Below are positions 22,819 to 34,579 of a stretch of 64,000 bases of DNA, in pieces. The notes beneath the pieces are model-generated. The model did no database searches and was not told where the DNA came from. It saw only the letters and a list, made by a program, of their open reading frames with translations. Numbering within the stretch: position 1 is the stretch's first letter; every line of letters starts with the position of its first letter. Location of the stretch: contig OY829326.1 of assembly GCA_963691655.1 (NCBI GenBank), positions 42,249,989-42,313,988 on the forward strand. Reading direction: 5' to 3'. Both the position numbers and the translations under genes were made by a program. This DNA is from Toxonevra muliebris (taxonomy: Eukaryota > Arthropoda > Insecta > Diptera > Pallopteridae).

Positions 22819-25800
22819 TAAATATTCTCATATGTATATGTATGTATGTATATCAATAACTTTTCCAACAAAAAAGGGTTTTTGGAGTTCTGCTGGATTT
22901 TGAAATCCATAATTTGACAACACTGCTCTGTTATGTCACATGTTAATTATGAAATGTGTATTTCGTTTGAAACATGGAAACATCATTCCATTTTGGTGCC
23001 CCTCACGGAAAGTAGAGTTGCTTCAGCTCTGACCAAGAATAGTGTAAGTATCTGTGGACTATACAAATCCGGAATCGTTATCAGAGCTTTATCAATAACT
23101 TAGAATTTTCGATGTATGATACAAAATATAGAACATGCCTTATGTTCGGAAAATTTAACTCATTTGATAGTTTTACTTCAAATGAGCGATTTAGAAAAGT
23201 ACTACTGATTTCAGACAATAGCAACTAGACCATTATTCCTCCCATACAAATCGGAAACTAAAGAAGTATTCAGTAATAGTTTTTGGCAGTTTATTTTTGT
23301 AGATATACTTTAGTAAATTCAATTATATACCAACGCGAGGATATTGCTCTTTGCTCAAATTCTTTAGTTATATGCTAATAAATTAAACTTTTTTTTTTTT
23401 TTGTTAATTAATTTTAGAACAAATTCATTACTTTATGTTGCATGTTTGTTGCAACAAAAGCAAAAAAAAAAATGCAAGCAGTAACTTTTGCCTTTTGAAT
23501 GAATGTTTGTATGTATGATGTTTTTGTATGCAATTATAATGAATTATTGGACTTTTTGAATTTTTATGAGCTTGCATTTCTTAGGTTTGACTGTCAGGTC
23601 TATGTGTAGTAAGTATGTATGGATCTGCGATCTGTTTGTTTGTCGTTTATAAATTGAAATTTATGTGGTGTCGCTGTCGACATAAAATGCATTTTATTGC
23701 TTTTTAAATATGATAAATAAGCATCATCATTGTAGGCAGCGTTTCCACAAAAATATAATTTACGATATGCAACACATGCAACAACGACGAAATATATAAG
23801 AGTAGGTAAATATTTATGTTGCTGCATATATTTAGTTGTACTTATGTTTTATGTAAAATGGAAAATAATTTCTTAAATTGCAAACAATTTTCGCATCTTA
23901 AACAACAAAGTTGTAAAAATTTAAATTAGGAACAAGTGTGACGATGACGACAACGACGACTGCATCTGCAATGGCAATACAGTAACAACAACAATAATAA
24001 CAGCAATGCAACAACGGTGTCTTTGCCTGTTGCATGTACCTACAACTGTGGTATCTGTGGTGCAACCGCATCTCATCATGCAACAATTCAAAAGAGAGTT
24101 ACAGCAAATTGCATTTTTCACTTAACATCAATGGGAGCGGCAGCAACAAAAAAAAATATATATATATGCGTAGAATTCATTTTTAATTGGTGAAAAATAG
24201 CAGTCACTTTATATACTACTACTACGCGGCAATGCTGATGATGGTGGGAATGATGGGGAATGGATGGTGGAAGGACACAAGCGGTGCTCAGCGTAAATGG
24301 CTAAACAGACCGTCCCCCAAAGGGTTTATCCAACTAGCAACTAACTGCTATTGCATGTTCTTCATACAATGTAACAATAACATTTCAGCTAAAACAGAGA
24401 GAGAGAGAGAGATAAATAGCAGCAGCAACAACAACAACAAAAACGTGCATGCGCGCATTTGCGATAAGCATCGCAAAAGGATTAGTAATGCTAATAAATT
24501 GTCAAGATTATGTTAGTTTGTTCGTTAGTTAACCTCAAGTTTAATTTTGAGCGCGGTTTAAGCGCAATATCAAATCCAACAGCGGCGGCAAATGGCACAC
24601 GCATTCGCACATGCGCACATAATACCACAGCACAGTGTACACCGTACACCGTGGCACACCATTCATCGACACCACTGTATGTATGCGTTTATATTTGTAG
24701 GCTAGGCGAACGAGCGCGCCAAATGTCGTTGAAGCAGGAGAAGAAGCTGAAGATGGCCCAAAGGAGTTTGTAGCTCCCAAGTGGCATTTTTGCCGTTTTA
24801 AAATTGCTGTTGTTGTCGTAAAGAGACGAGAAGCAGAGAATTTCTACTGTGTTAAAGTGCCGCCAACGGCGCTGCAACAATGACAACAACAACTACAACA
24901 CCAACAATAAAACAGTAAAAACTAAAAAAAAACAAAAGAAAAAAAACAGAAAAACAGAGTGTTGCCGTATAATTACAACTAAGAGCGACAAAGCGTAATT
25001 TACAATCGTTTAATTCAAGGCGGTCTTTTGGCTATTCGATTAAACGGAAAGACAGAGCGTTGGTTGGACGTACACACAATTGATCGGTCCATAAATTACA
25101 TATTGTACTACATATTACATATTGTACTTCTGTACGTAAACGGTACTGTACGGCACGTCGATCGTTTACGATTTTGTACATTTATCCTATTGAATAAATA
25201 TCGAAAGCGATGGCGTCGGCGGTGACAGTAGTAAACGCCATTTAAACTGCAAGCCATGCCTCTCTCACACACTCTGTCTCTCTCCTTCTCTTTTTCTCTC
25301 ACATACACACACTCTCGCTTAATCTCCGTTTTCGTCTCTCATCTTAAAGCTACGCATGCAGCTTGCATATTTTGAATTTTTAAATTGTGCATTTTGCGTT
25401 GCATTTTTTATGATGAGGAAATGAAATGAAACTAAACATTAACGCTTTTAGCTGCAGCAGCAAAATTACATACAAGTAAATGCTGTTTATTGCAACAACA
25501 ACAACAATAACAACAATAAAGTGAATGTAACGTATGCGACTTAAATGTTAATCCACTGTTCAAAACACACACCGCGCAATTGTATACCGCATTGATGCAT
25601 GTGGCCGTAATTAAAATTTTGCAAATCTGCAATGTTTTTCGATTGTTTACTGGCCACATTTCAAATACTGTAATTAATTTGCGGAATTTTTAATTTAATT
25701 TAATTTCTTTCGTTTTGTTTATGTCTTAATAATTATTTACGTAATTTTGTTATTATTTCAATTTAAATTCTGCCTTTTGCAATGCAAACATGAACCTACG

Positions 25801-27153
25801 TAAGTAGGCTTTGTTAAAAAAAAAAAAAACTCTTTTAATCAAATAGAATTATGACTGATCCAAATGATGGCGGCGGATCACTTTCTTAGTGTCTGCCCCA
25901 CTTTCTGCCAGATCAGAGTAAGCATATTTGGTACTGGAGTGTTGGGAGACAAACACCTGAGCTCTCTAACAACGCAGGATCTGCTAAGGTCTATTAATAA
26001 ATCTGGTAGATTTAAAGAATAGCAAAAGGGAACACAGGATATAGTACAATGGACGTAAAGCTTGGCTGAGTGCTGTGTTCTTGAATACTTCTTTTGTCTG
26101 TTCCAACAAAAGAAAAAAAAAAAAGATCAAAATGATTTCGGATATTTGTTTCTTTTTTCTCAAAAAGTCCAAAATAGATATTTTTCTATGACGAAAACAA
26201 AACTATACCGATGATCCGGTGAAGACAAGATTGGTTAAGATTATGGTGAGAATGATGTAATAAATGATTTATTGATTTATGCTGTAATTGGTTTGAATGG
26301 CTCTGTGTCGAATATTTGGAGGTAAACACATACTTCTTTCACATCCGCCCGCATGATTTTAAAGAGGCAAACTTCTGTAGTAAAAGAAAAAAACAAAAGG
26401 AACTCCAAGGTTATCGTTAAAATAACTGAGGATTCATTGCAAATTCCTACCTGCCAAACACTATCACTGTAATTATTATTTACACAAGTAATTAAAATGA
26501 AACCGATTACAGACTCCTTCAGATGCTATTGATATAACAAAGAGATAATGAAACCTATGTATACTCACAGGGTATCCAGTGCCAGCAAACCTATTAGAAA
26601 ACAATTTGTATGTACTAAATAAAGTAAACTGCCTGCAAATATTTTTCTTAAGGTAGAAACTTTTTTGGCTCCAAGGTGAACATTTGCGTTTTTTTTTTTA
26701 ATTAAAATGTGTTTATACGAAATGTTTATCAACATTTATGATTGTAAATGTAATTTTCATCAATTTTTACCCTTATGTGATAAAATTTTTAAATACTTTG
26801 GTATAGCCCCAGAATAACGCGTTGATTCAGATTGAATCTTTATTTTCTTGCAGATTTTTTGGCCACCTTTTTTATATTTGGGGGATTTTATCTCAAGGGA
26901 ACCAATTTTTAAAATCAATTTAGGTCAAATTTGCACAAAGTTTAATCCTATTGGATAGGTTACCACACGAGATTGATTAAAAACCGGCCGAGTTGGAGGG
27001 GTAGAATTTTGACAATGTGGCCAAACTGCCCATGTTTGGGATGCATGTAACTAATCACCTATTTAAATCCCCTACTCATTAAGAATTTTTTCTTTTTTAG
27101 TAAAAGATTTTTTAAAAACTAAAATTAATAAATATACAGTCCAACACCATTTT
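22819..27153. other. non-coding stretch, partly GC-richer (23900-25700)
   Basis: No convincing exon was found. The segment 23900-25700 is less AT-rich, with CAA/CAG-type runs (23985-24010, 24420-24440, 25493-25520), a GA run at 24399-24413 and TCTC runs at 25260-25300. It lacks transposon ends, so it may be regulatory DNA or an untranslated first exon; no ORF there looks real. Confidence 0.4.
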
Positions 27154-28628
27154 TGCAACAGAATAGCCATCCTATAATCATGAAAGGGCATATTAAATAG
27201 ACCATTTGTGTAAAAACACGTCTCAGCTTATTTTTTTTACAGTAGGTCATAGTTTTCATTTTTGGTCGAAGGGAGCTGAATACTAAACGCAAAATCTTAA
27301 CAACGAAGTTTTATAGTAGAAATTTTCGAGGATCATTTCTATAGAACATTTTAACCCTTTAGTTCCTCTTTTTATGGGTCATTTTGCCCACTTTTTTGAA
27401 AAGAGTATGAAAACCTATTTTAAAAAGAGCATGATATTTACCAGAAAAGAAATTACAGGTATAAAAGTCATATATGTAACGGTTAAAGGCTTATAAAATG
27501 AAATAGCTATTTACCTCTACCAAATTAGTAATTTACTCAGAACTAGTACGCGCCTGGTCTGTGATCTGCAGGTTCAATCCAAATCATGAGCGTAGAAAAT
27601 GGCAGTGTCCTGCCACCGCCTTTATACCAGGTCAATAGCCCACTGTCTCAAGTTATACATATAATTTTTAGTATGAAAACTTTAGACGGAAATCGTGTTT
27701 CAAAAAATTAAGTTCTTCAATTGTACTACGTATTTCCCTTCGCTTTTAATGATGCATCAAATTTCCTTAAATAAAACCAATTCTTTAGTTTTTCCGTCGA
27801 TAAAAAATATGGGTATGTTCGCTTATGCAGTACTGCAGCATTTGCAGAAGCAAAAACGTTCAAAATGCAATATCTAGCGGCTGGTCAAGCATCAGCGGCG
27901 CCAAGAACCATCGCTGCAGCAGTCCCCCACTGTTAAATACGTGATCAGCAGAGAAAAATGGATAAATGGAACGTTTTTGCTTCAGCAAATATTGCAGTAT
28001 TGTGGCAGTACTGCATAACCGAACATACCTACGTGTCTCTTAGATTTCCGCCTCCTACATTAATAAAAATCAGAAAATTCGGCGCCGGACACCTGTGGAC
28101 GTCCCCTTTGTAGTCAAAATTAAAGTCACAGTTCTCTTAATTAATCATAATGCTGAATTCATATTATAGTACCTTTTTTTCTGTGGGTATGCTGCTATTT
28201 CCTTTTATTAACCGTTAACCCTTATATACATATATGATTTTTAAGTCTTTGGTGACCCCTAGTAAAATATTCTAATAAATATTTTTGTGGAATACTTAAA
28301 TCCTTAAATGCTTTTTTTGAAATAGCTTTTCATACTCCTTTCAAAAAAGGGGTCAAAACGACCAATAAAAAGAGGAGCTAAAGGGCTAAAATATTCTACA
28401 GAAATGATCTTGATAAAATTCTACTACAGAAATTAGCCGATAAAATATTTTTCAGACATCATTTTACTTCACTTTTTACATTTAGTATTTAGCTCCCTTC
28501 GAACAATATATGAAAACTTTTACCCACAGTAAAAAAAAAATTGAGTCGTGCTGGACTATAAGTTTATTTTACAAAAATGGTCAATACAACATGCCCTTTC
28601 AGGATTATAGGGTGGCTATTCTATTGCA
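27154..28628. mobile_element. foldback element with 350-420 bp arms
   Basis: The left arm (27154 to about 27500) and right arm (about 28205-28628) are imperfect inverted repeats. They share AGAATAGCCA, CCTATAATC, TGAAAGGGCAT, TCGAAGGGAGCT and GGTTAA words. The outer ends read TGCAACAGAATAG and, inverted, TGCAATAGAATAG. The centre holds a separate 218-bp MITE. No transposase and no clear target duplication were seen. Confidence 0.7.
27812..28029. mobile_element. small MITE nested in the foldback element
   Basis: The ends GGTATGTTCGCTTATGCAGT and, inverted, GGTATGTTCGGTTATGCAGT differ at one of 20 bases. The similarity continues through GCAGTACTGC and GAAGCAAAAACGTTC. It is 218 bp and non-coding. 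No target duplication was resolved. Confidence 0.8.
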
Positions 28629-28837
28629 GCCAAAAAGTCTTAATTTGTTGAACTTTTTCAGTTAACTTTTGGGATGTGTCCACCTTGTGGTCACTTTTTT
28701 GAAAGTAAAAATTTCAACTTTTTTAAGCCAGCTTAAATTTTATTTCCGTTTATAAATATCCGATGTATAAATGGCCAAGATATATTATATCATTTGGGCT
28801 CTACAGTCGAATGCCCATCTAGGGGTTCTCCCCCTTA

Positions 28838-29142
28838 GGTTAGGTTGGAGTGGCTGTCGAGAGACACACTTAGGCCTGAACGGCCCATTGTGATACCACA
28901 TAGTTGGACCTACAGTTTAACGCCGATTCCGAACGGCGGTGTGGCAATTTTTTATCGGCTTGGTGGTTTTGCCATTATCAACCAATGTGTGTACTTGTAC
29001 ACTATCTTATAATTCTCATACACTTCATATTGATAGTGAATATAAGAAAGTAATGAAAATTAACCACCAGACGAAGACGGGAATCGAACCCGAACCTCCC
29101 AGATGAAAGTCTAGTGCACTATCCACTAGGCTATCGAGGTCG
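28838..29142 (-). mobile_element. tRNA-headed SINE with perfect target duplication
   Basis: It is flanked by a perfect 11-bp direct repeat, TCTCCCCCTTA (28827-28837 and 29143-29153), as left by target-primed reverse transcription. On the minus strand the 5' head carries a pol III A box TAGCCTAGTGG (29133-29123) and, 32 bases on, a B box GGTTCGATTCC (29090-29080). The acceptor stem does not pair, so it is tRNA-derived and not a functional tRNA. The 3' part holds GTGGTATCACAATG, AAGTGTG and GCCACTCCAACCTAACC, matching the 3' end of the LINE at 349-447. Confidence 0.88.
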
Positions 29143-29153
29143 TCTCCCCCTTA

Positions 29154-30945
29154 AATACAGTTCTTTTCTCCGTCGCTCTGCATTTAAGAATAAGAGTCAT
29201 ATTCCCGTATATTGGCTGCCATAAAAAAAACAACTTATTTGTCTACCATTTTTCCTTCAGCATCATCACATATTTGATTAAAAACTTTAACACATATTTA
29301 ACTTGTAAACCATTTTAGGTTGCCCACCATTATGGGAACGAGACATGCCCCAAATGGTGTAAAGGATACCAATGGACACCAAAGGACACAATGTTTTAAA
29401 TTATTATTCTAAGATCAACAACTTTAAATAGAAATTTGTCATATATCATAAAGGCAGTTGAGGCAGAGAGTGTTTCTTTCATTTTATCTTACAAATTTTA
29501 TACTATACATAAAATCACATCTTCAAGTACAGAATCATAAATAAATACTCATTCAAAATCATACATAACTTCGTAATCTTCACAAAACAATTCAACACAA
29601 TGGAATAATTTGAAACAATCATGAAATAACTTAATAAAATTTTGCAGTATTTTTCTGTAATTTTTTCTGCATTATATATTTAAAGTATTTTTCTTTATAC
29701 TTGCTGCGTGCGGTTTCACAAAAAGTTTTACACCAACTCGAAGGCAGTTTGGAAGACAGTGTCAGTCTCAGTAGAATTTCATGAGTTTTGTAAAGAATTT
29801 TGTTTTGTATTTTTCCCTTTAACTTTTTTTTTTTTTTGCTTTAACAACGCAACAATGTCGTCTCGTGTAATGGATCATAAATTTTGAATTATGCTGTTGT
29901 TGAAATTGTACCACCACATAAGAACCATAAAGGTTTCTGAAGTCTTTGAAGTTTCGAATACCGCATGCCATTGCTATTGATTCCGAACATATGCTTCCCA
30001 TAAATAATTTTATATCACATTTAACAATTTTATAGTTTTCCAACGATTCTATTCGTTTGAAGTTGTATTTTTGATGAAATTTTAAGTGGAGGTGTTTATT
30101 TTGAAATCAATTATGATGATGTTGGTGGTATTGTGGTGGTTGGTGTTTTTGGTGTTAGTGAATATTTCAGTATCAGAGTGTAGATTTTTTTTTTATTATT
30201 AATATGCTCAGTTCAAAGTTAATATTTAAAGAAAAAATGTCGTATGAATAAAAAAAAATGTATTTGAATGATCAGGTAATCAGTATGACCTCTAATAATA
30301 TAGAGAATGATAAGATGAATCTATAAAACTTTTTAAATTACAATTAACAAGTTTAAGTTTACTCCTAGCAAAAACAAAAAGGTGCTTAAAGAATAGAAAA
30401 TTAGGCATACTAAAGTAATACAGCATTACCCAGTCGGAGATCACTTGAACGTCTACAAGGTAGTGTTAACATTTCATTTTCTATTTTTTTTTTTAGAGAC
30501 TATGAAGAAAAAGTGTTTATCTTCTCGCTTAACCGCTATATGTAATTAAATTTTGAGTTTTTAAAAAAAGTCTTTTTTCATAAAACACAAAATTTCAGAC
30601 TTCGTCGCTAAAATATTAATAAATTATTTTTGAATCTAACCGTTTCGAAAAAAAACCGTTATACATGTGAATGAGAACATCGAGCAGAGAAAAACTAAAT
30701 GCTTAATTTTCCAATCTGTAACTCATCAAATTTTATTCAAAACTGTGAAAGATATGCGTTGAATTTGATTAAGATCGGATAAATTTTTTCATATAAATTT
30801 TACTAAAAACGCAAAAGGCTTCAAGCTCAGCTTAAATAAGTTTTAGATATGATACAATAAAACAGAGAATTCAGTTTTTTGGGCTTACGAATTGATTTTG
30901 TAGACAATATAAAATTTTTTGCATTTTTCAATATGTAGGGGAGTG
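29154..30945. other. AT-rich non-coding stretch
   Basis: No gene or element ends recognised. There are poly-T runs near 29827-29838 and GGTG-type repeats near 30119-30160. Confidence 0.5.
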
Positions 30946-31555
30946 TACCCGAGTATGAGACAGCCGATCTGACTACTGTCAAACTTTTCTTTTGACATGA
31001 GCCAGTTTTTGTGGTAACACCGGGGTGAATAGCTATATTGCTTGTATCAGCTGCAAACATCGTATGTGAAAATCGACCACGAAAACTTTTTTTGATTTTC
31101 TTCAAAGTCATATATTTTCGAGTGAATGCATTGAAAAGGTGAGTGTAATGCATTAGAATTTAATGTTTTTCGTATATTTTGCGATCCAATTTTGGATTAT
31201 GCCAATATATGGTATTATTTTCCGGGTATGAGACACCACTTAACTAGTATTTTAATCCAATTTTTGTGTATTTTTTTAACCATGTCAATTAAAAAAAAAA
31301 AAAAATAAAATTGTCCATGAAATTAATCACTTGCAAGCAGCCTGTTCATTTAAAGTGTGCAAACATTGCGATAGCGATTTGGATTGCGAAGACGATAACT
31401 AAGAGGGAGATGATGAATAAAAACTACCATTTCTTTTTATCTTAGCCGCTGAAGTCCTACAAAATAAATAAATTTATGTTTATAAATAGTTATGGGTTTC
31501 TACTTCATATTCTCCAATTTTTAGTGGATCTTTGTTGGTGTCTCATACCCGGGTA
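30946..31555 (+). mobile_element. TA-flanked inverted-repeat element (610 bp)
   Basis: The ends TACCCGAGTATGAGACA and, inverted, TACCCGGGTATGAGACA agree at 16 of 17 bases. If the outer TA is the target, it fits the Tc1/mariner/pogo superfamily. A third copy of the motif (CCGGGTATGAGACACCA) lies inside at 31220. A short open tail (31327-31401, VCKHCDSDLDCEDDN then stop) is Cys-rich and acidic, like a transposase C-terminus, suggesting an internally deleted derivative. Confidence 0.65.
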
Positions 31556-33971
31556 GAAATTTTTTTTGGCAAAAATACACAACCTCAGAGAATTGGTCAT
31601 AATATTTTGCGTGCCAATGGTATCATAATATTTTTTTCGCATAAACATTGCGTATTTTCATTACCTTTCCGACAGTTTTACCCAGTAAAAATTTATGGCT
31701 CAAAAACAAAACTCATAGCCAGGAACACTCCCATATATCGAAAACTTGAAGTAAATGTGAACCCACGCCCACTACCCATACTTAAAGAGAAACATGACAT
31801 GCAACAGAAACAGAGTTATTCTCTGTTCGTCGTCCTTTTTTTGAGTGTCTATCGATTTTTTCTTGCTCGAAATTTTTTGTCAAATTATGTAATATTTCCC
31901 TAAAGAAGAACCATAGAATAGTCTAAACAAGCAACTCATTCTGCCCACGCTGCATCTTTTATTGCAGTTACAGAATTTTTCCAACTGGGAATTGTATCTG
32001 TGTATATGAAAGTATTTACCTACAAATTTATACAACAGAATGTCACTTTTAATTGGGTAACCTTGATACCACCAACTCAATCTTAACTAAAACAGACTAT
32101 TCACAATAGTCACACATAAACGTCAAAGTAAATCGTATTAGATATAAAAACAACAACTACAGTAAAATGCAAGAAAAAAAAGAAAAAAAAACAACAACAA
32201 CAAACACATTCTCAAGGCCATTTCAATTCGAATTGCAAAATTTGTAATGCTACATCACAAAGAGAAACAAAAAAAGAATTAATAAAAAGAAACTAACTTT
32301 TATTCTAAAGTCAGCAGATTGGTAAAAAGAAGCAAAAAAAAAATAAATAAATAAAAAAGGTACTACGATCCAGCAACAACAACAGCAATAAAAAAAATAA
32401 CAGCGTTTTGTATGAGTGGAAAAAAACAACTTGCAGATATGTTACAATTAGCAAATTGCATAATATATTTTTGTATGCTCGCATGTGTCCGTCCGTCTGT
32501 GTGTCTGTCCGTCTATCCAATCGTAACGTACACATCTAAGCCAAACTAATATCCAATCTAAATACAGTCGCCAATCAAAAAGGGGCTGCTGCTGCTGCTG
32601 CTGTTGCATTTTGTTGTAGTAGTTGTAGGGTACTCGTTGGTACCTCGCGATTGCGACGATATAAATCAATCATTTTGTTGTTCATGTTCATGTGCTGTTG
32701 ATATATACTCGTGAATACATATATACATATGTATGTATATATTTATTTTTATTTTTGTATACCCCCAAAGAGATATCGGAAGATAATAGTTAGTAATAAC
32801 AGCAGCAAAAACTATAAAATTGCATATAAGTCTATATGTATGTTTGTATTGTGTCACCTTGAAACCGCAAGAATGAATGTCGTGCAAGCCGCAATTTGTT
32901 GCGTGGTAATAAATCGTTTTAAAACAGTTTATAATTTGTTTTTTTTTTTTTTGCGTTATTTTGTTTGCCCATTTTATTTAAAATACAATAATTTCTTTTT
33001 TCCATATTTTCTGTAGTTTTTATGTGTGAAAATACATAAATGAATCGTTAATTTATTTATGCATTTCCTTGCCTCTGCAATTTTGTATTTATTTATTTAC
33101 TAGTAATTCAATTTCAATGTGCAATTTCCCGGATTTGTGCTTATTAAAATTTTGTATTGTTATTTTTTGTGATTCAGCTTGGTTTTATGTCTTCCTAAAC
33201 ACATATTCGTACAAACATACACTACCACATATATTTTTACTTAATACATTCATATAATACTGTATTTTCTACCCTCAAGCAATCTAGCAAAAACTGATTG
33301 CAATGCAATAAAATGCAATTTCCTCCTCAACAACACCAACAACACAATGTACTAACAAACGTTGCAGTTTCAGCATTGTAGGCAAATAAAATGAAATAAT
33401 TTTTTGTGAAGAAAATTATAAAGTAATATACAATTTTTTTTTAATTGTTTTTATTGCATCGAACCAGTGACGGGTCTTTGTTTCAATTAATTAAAAATTT
33501 TTAGGTTGACACAAAAATTATTTGTACTTATTAATTACCAAAAATCTAATCTTTATGTAAAAATTAAATTTTATGGTGTATGGCAAAAAATTTTACCATC
33601 TATTAAAAATTACAAAAAGCTATTTGAAAAGATATTGTTACCACAATCTCCGAAAATTGCTACCTTTTACAGCTTAACTCAAGTATGCTCATTGTCCTAT
33701 ATGCAGGTCACTTTAGAAATTTTTGATTTTGATTTAATGAGAATATATTCAATCAAAATAAAAACTTTTTCAAGTGCACTAAATATAGGCCATTGGGCAT
33801 ATCTGGGTTAAAACACTGTAATGTATCACTGAAATATCAAAAGTTTGCATGAAAAAAATATTTGACTTTAAATTCTATGCAAAAATGTTCTGTTACTCGA
33901 ATCACCAAAGTTATTATTTTAAAGGATATAACTAATTAGTCAACTCTGTATCAATTAAAGTTAGTATTCTT
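31556..33971. other. AT-rich non-coding stretch with microsatellites
   Basis: No gene was recognised. It contains AAC-type runs near 32190-32205, a CTG run at 32585-32606, TATG repeats near 32723-32740 and poly-T near 32939-32952. Confidence 0.5.
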
Positions 33972-34198
33972 GGGGCCGTTCTCTCAATGTCCGGTTAAGC
34001 ACTATTCGGAACTAATTACTACTACTAACCTTCGGTTAAAGTTCGGATTAGTATTTAATCCAGTAATGCCTTTGGTTGCCGCTCGTCATTAATGGGTTCA
34101 AGAAAGTAACTTGAGAAAAAAATAGTTTTTGAACCTGGCTCAGGAATGGCTCAGGACAACGGTTGACCAGGGTTATCCAGACATTGAGAATACGGCCC
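33972..34198. mobile_element. MITE with GGGCCGT...ATTGAGA ends
   Basis: The left end GGGGCCGTTCTCTCAATGTC and the inverted right end GGGCCGTATTCTCAATGTCT match at most positions and continue through CCGGTTAA / GGATAACC. About 227 bp, non-coding. Confidence 0.7.
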
Positions 34199-34284
34199 TT
34201 AGTCTTTAAATTAAAATATTTTACCCCAAATCTTATTTGTTTGTCTTAAGTTTTCTAAAAAAGCGCTCTAGTGTGTATATATAT

Positions 34285-34579
34285 GGGACATTCTCTGTCA
34301 ATGGGAGACCCCTTCCCCTGTCCAAAATTGGTTAAGATATTTTAGGGCATGTTTGGGCTCAAATGAAAGCTTATTATCTCTAGTTTCGAATGTAATAAGG
34401 CCTTTTTCGATTTTGCATGACGGCGGACGAATATGGCGGCTGCAAGTCTACCACCTCACCTTAAAATAATAGTTTTATCAAGCGCAAGTTTACCCAAGTC
34501 ATCATAGAAAAACAGATGAAGCCTTTTTTCGTAGGAGGAGGGGGGGGGGGGGGGTTCTCTTATTGACAGAGAATGCCCC
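34285..34579. mobile_element. MITE with GGGACATTCTCTGTCAAT ends
   Basis: The left end GGGACATTCTCTGTCAAT and the inverted right end GGGGCATTCTCTGTCAAT differ at one base and lie within TATATA sequence on both sides. The interior is non-coding and includes a G run at 34541-34554. Confidence 0.78.

Noticed and set aside
24187..24780. Plus-strand frames of 109 and 87 codons
   Set aside because: Low-complexity composition from CAA/GA-type repeats, no domain, and no splice context that links them.
27548..27600. Possible tRNA-like B box GGTTCAATCC
   Set aside because: No A box at a suitable distance and no cloverleaf; likely a chance match within the foldback interior.
29071..29142. A genuine tRNA gene
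   Set aside because: The A and B boxes are good, but the acceptor stem does not pair and one T-stem pair is lost; the sequence is the head of a SINE with an 11-bp target duplication.
32311..32669. Minus-strand frames with poly-Leu and poly-Gln
   Set aside because: They result from the CTG and AAC/AAT microsatellites and contain no conserved motif.
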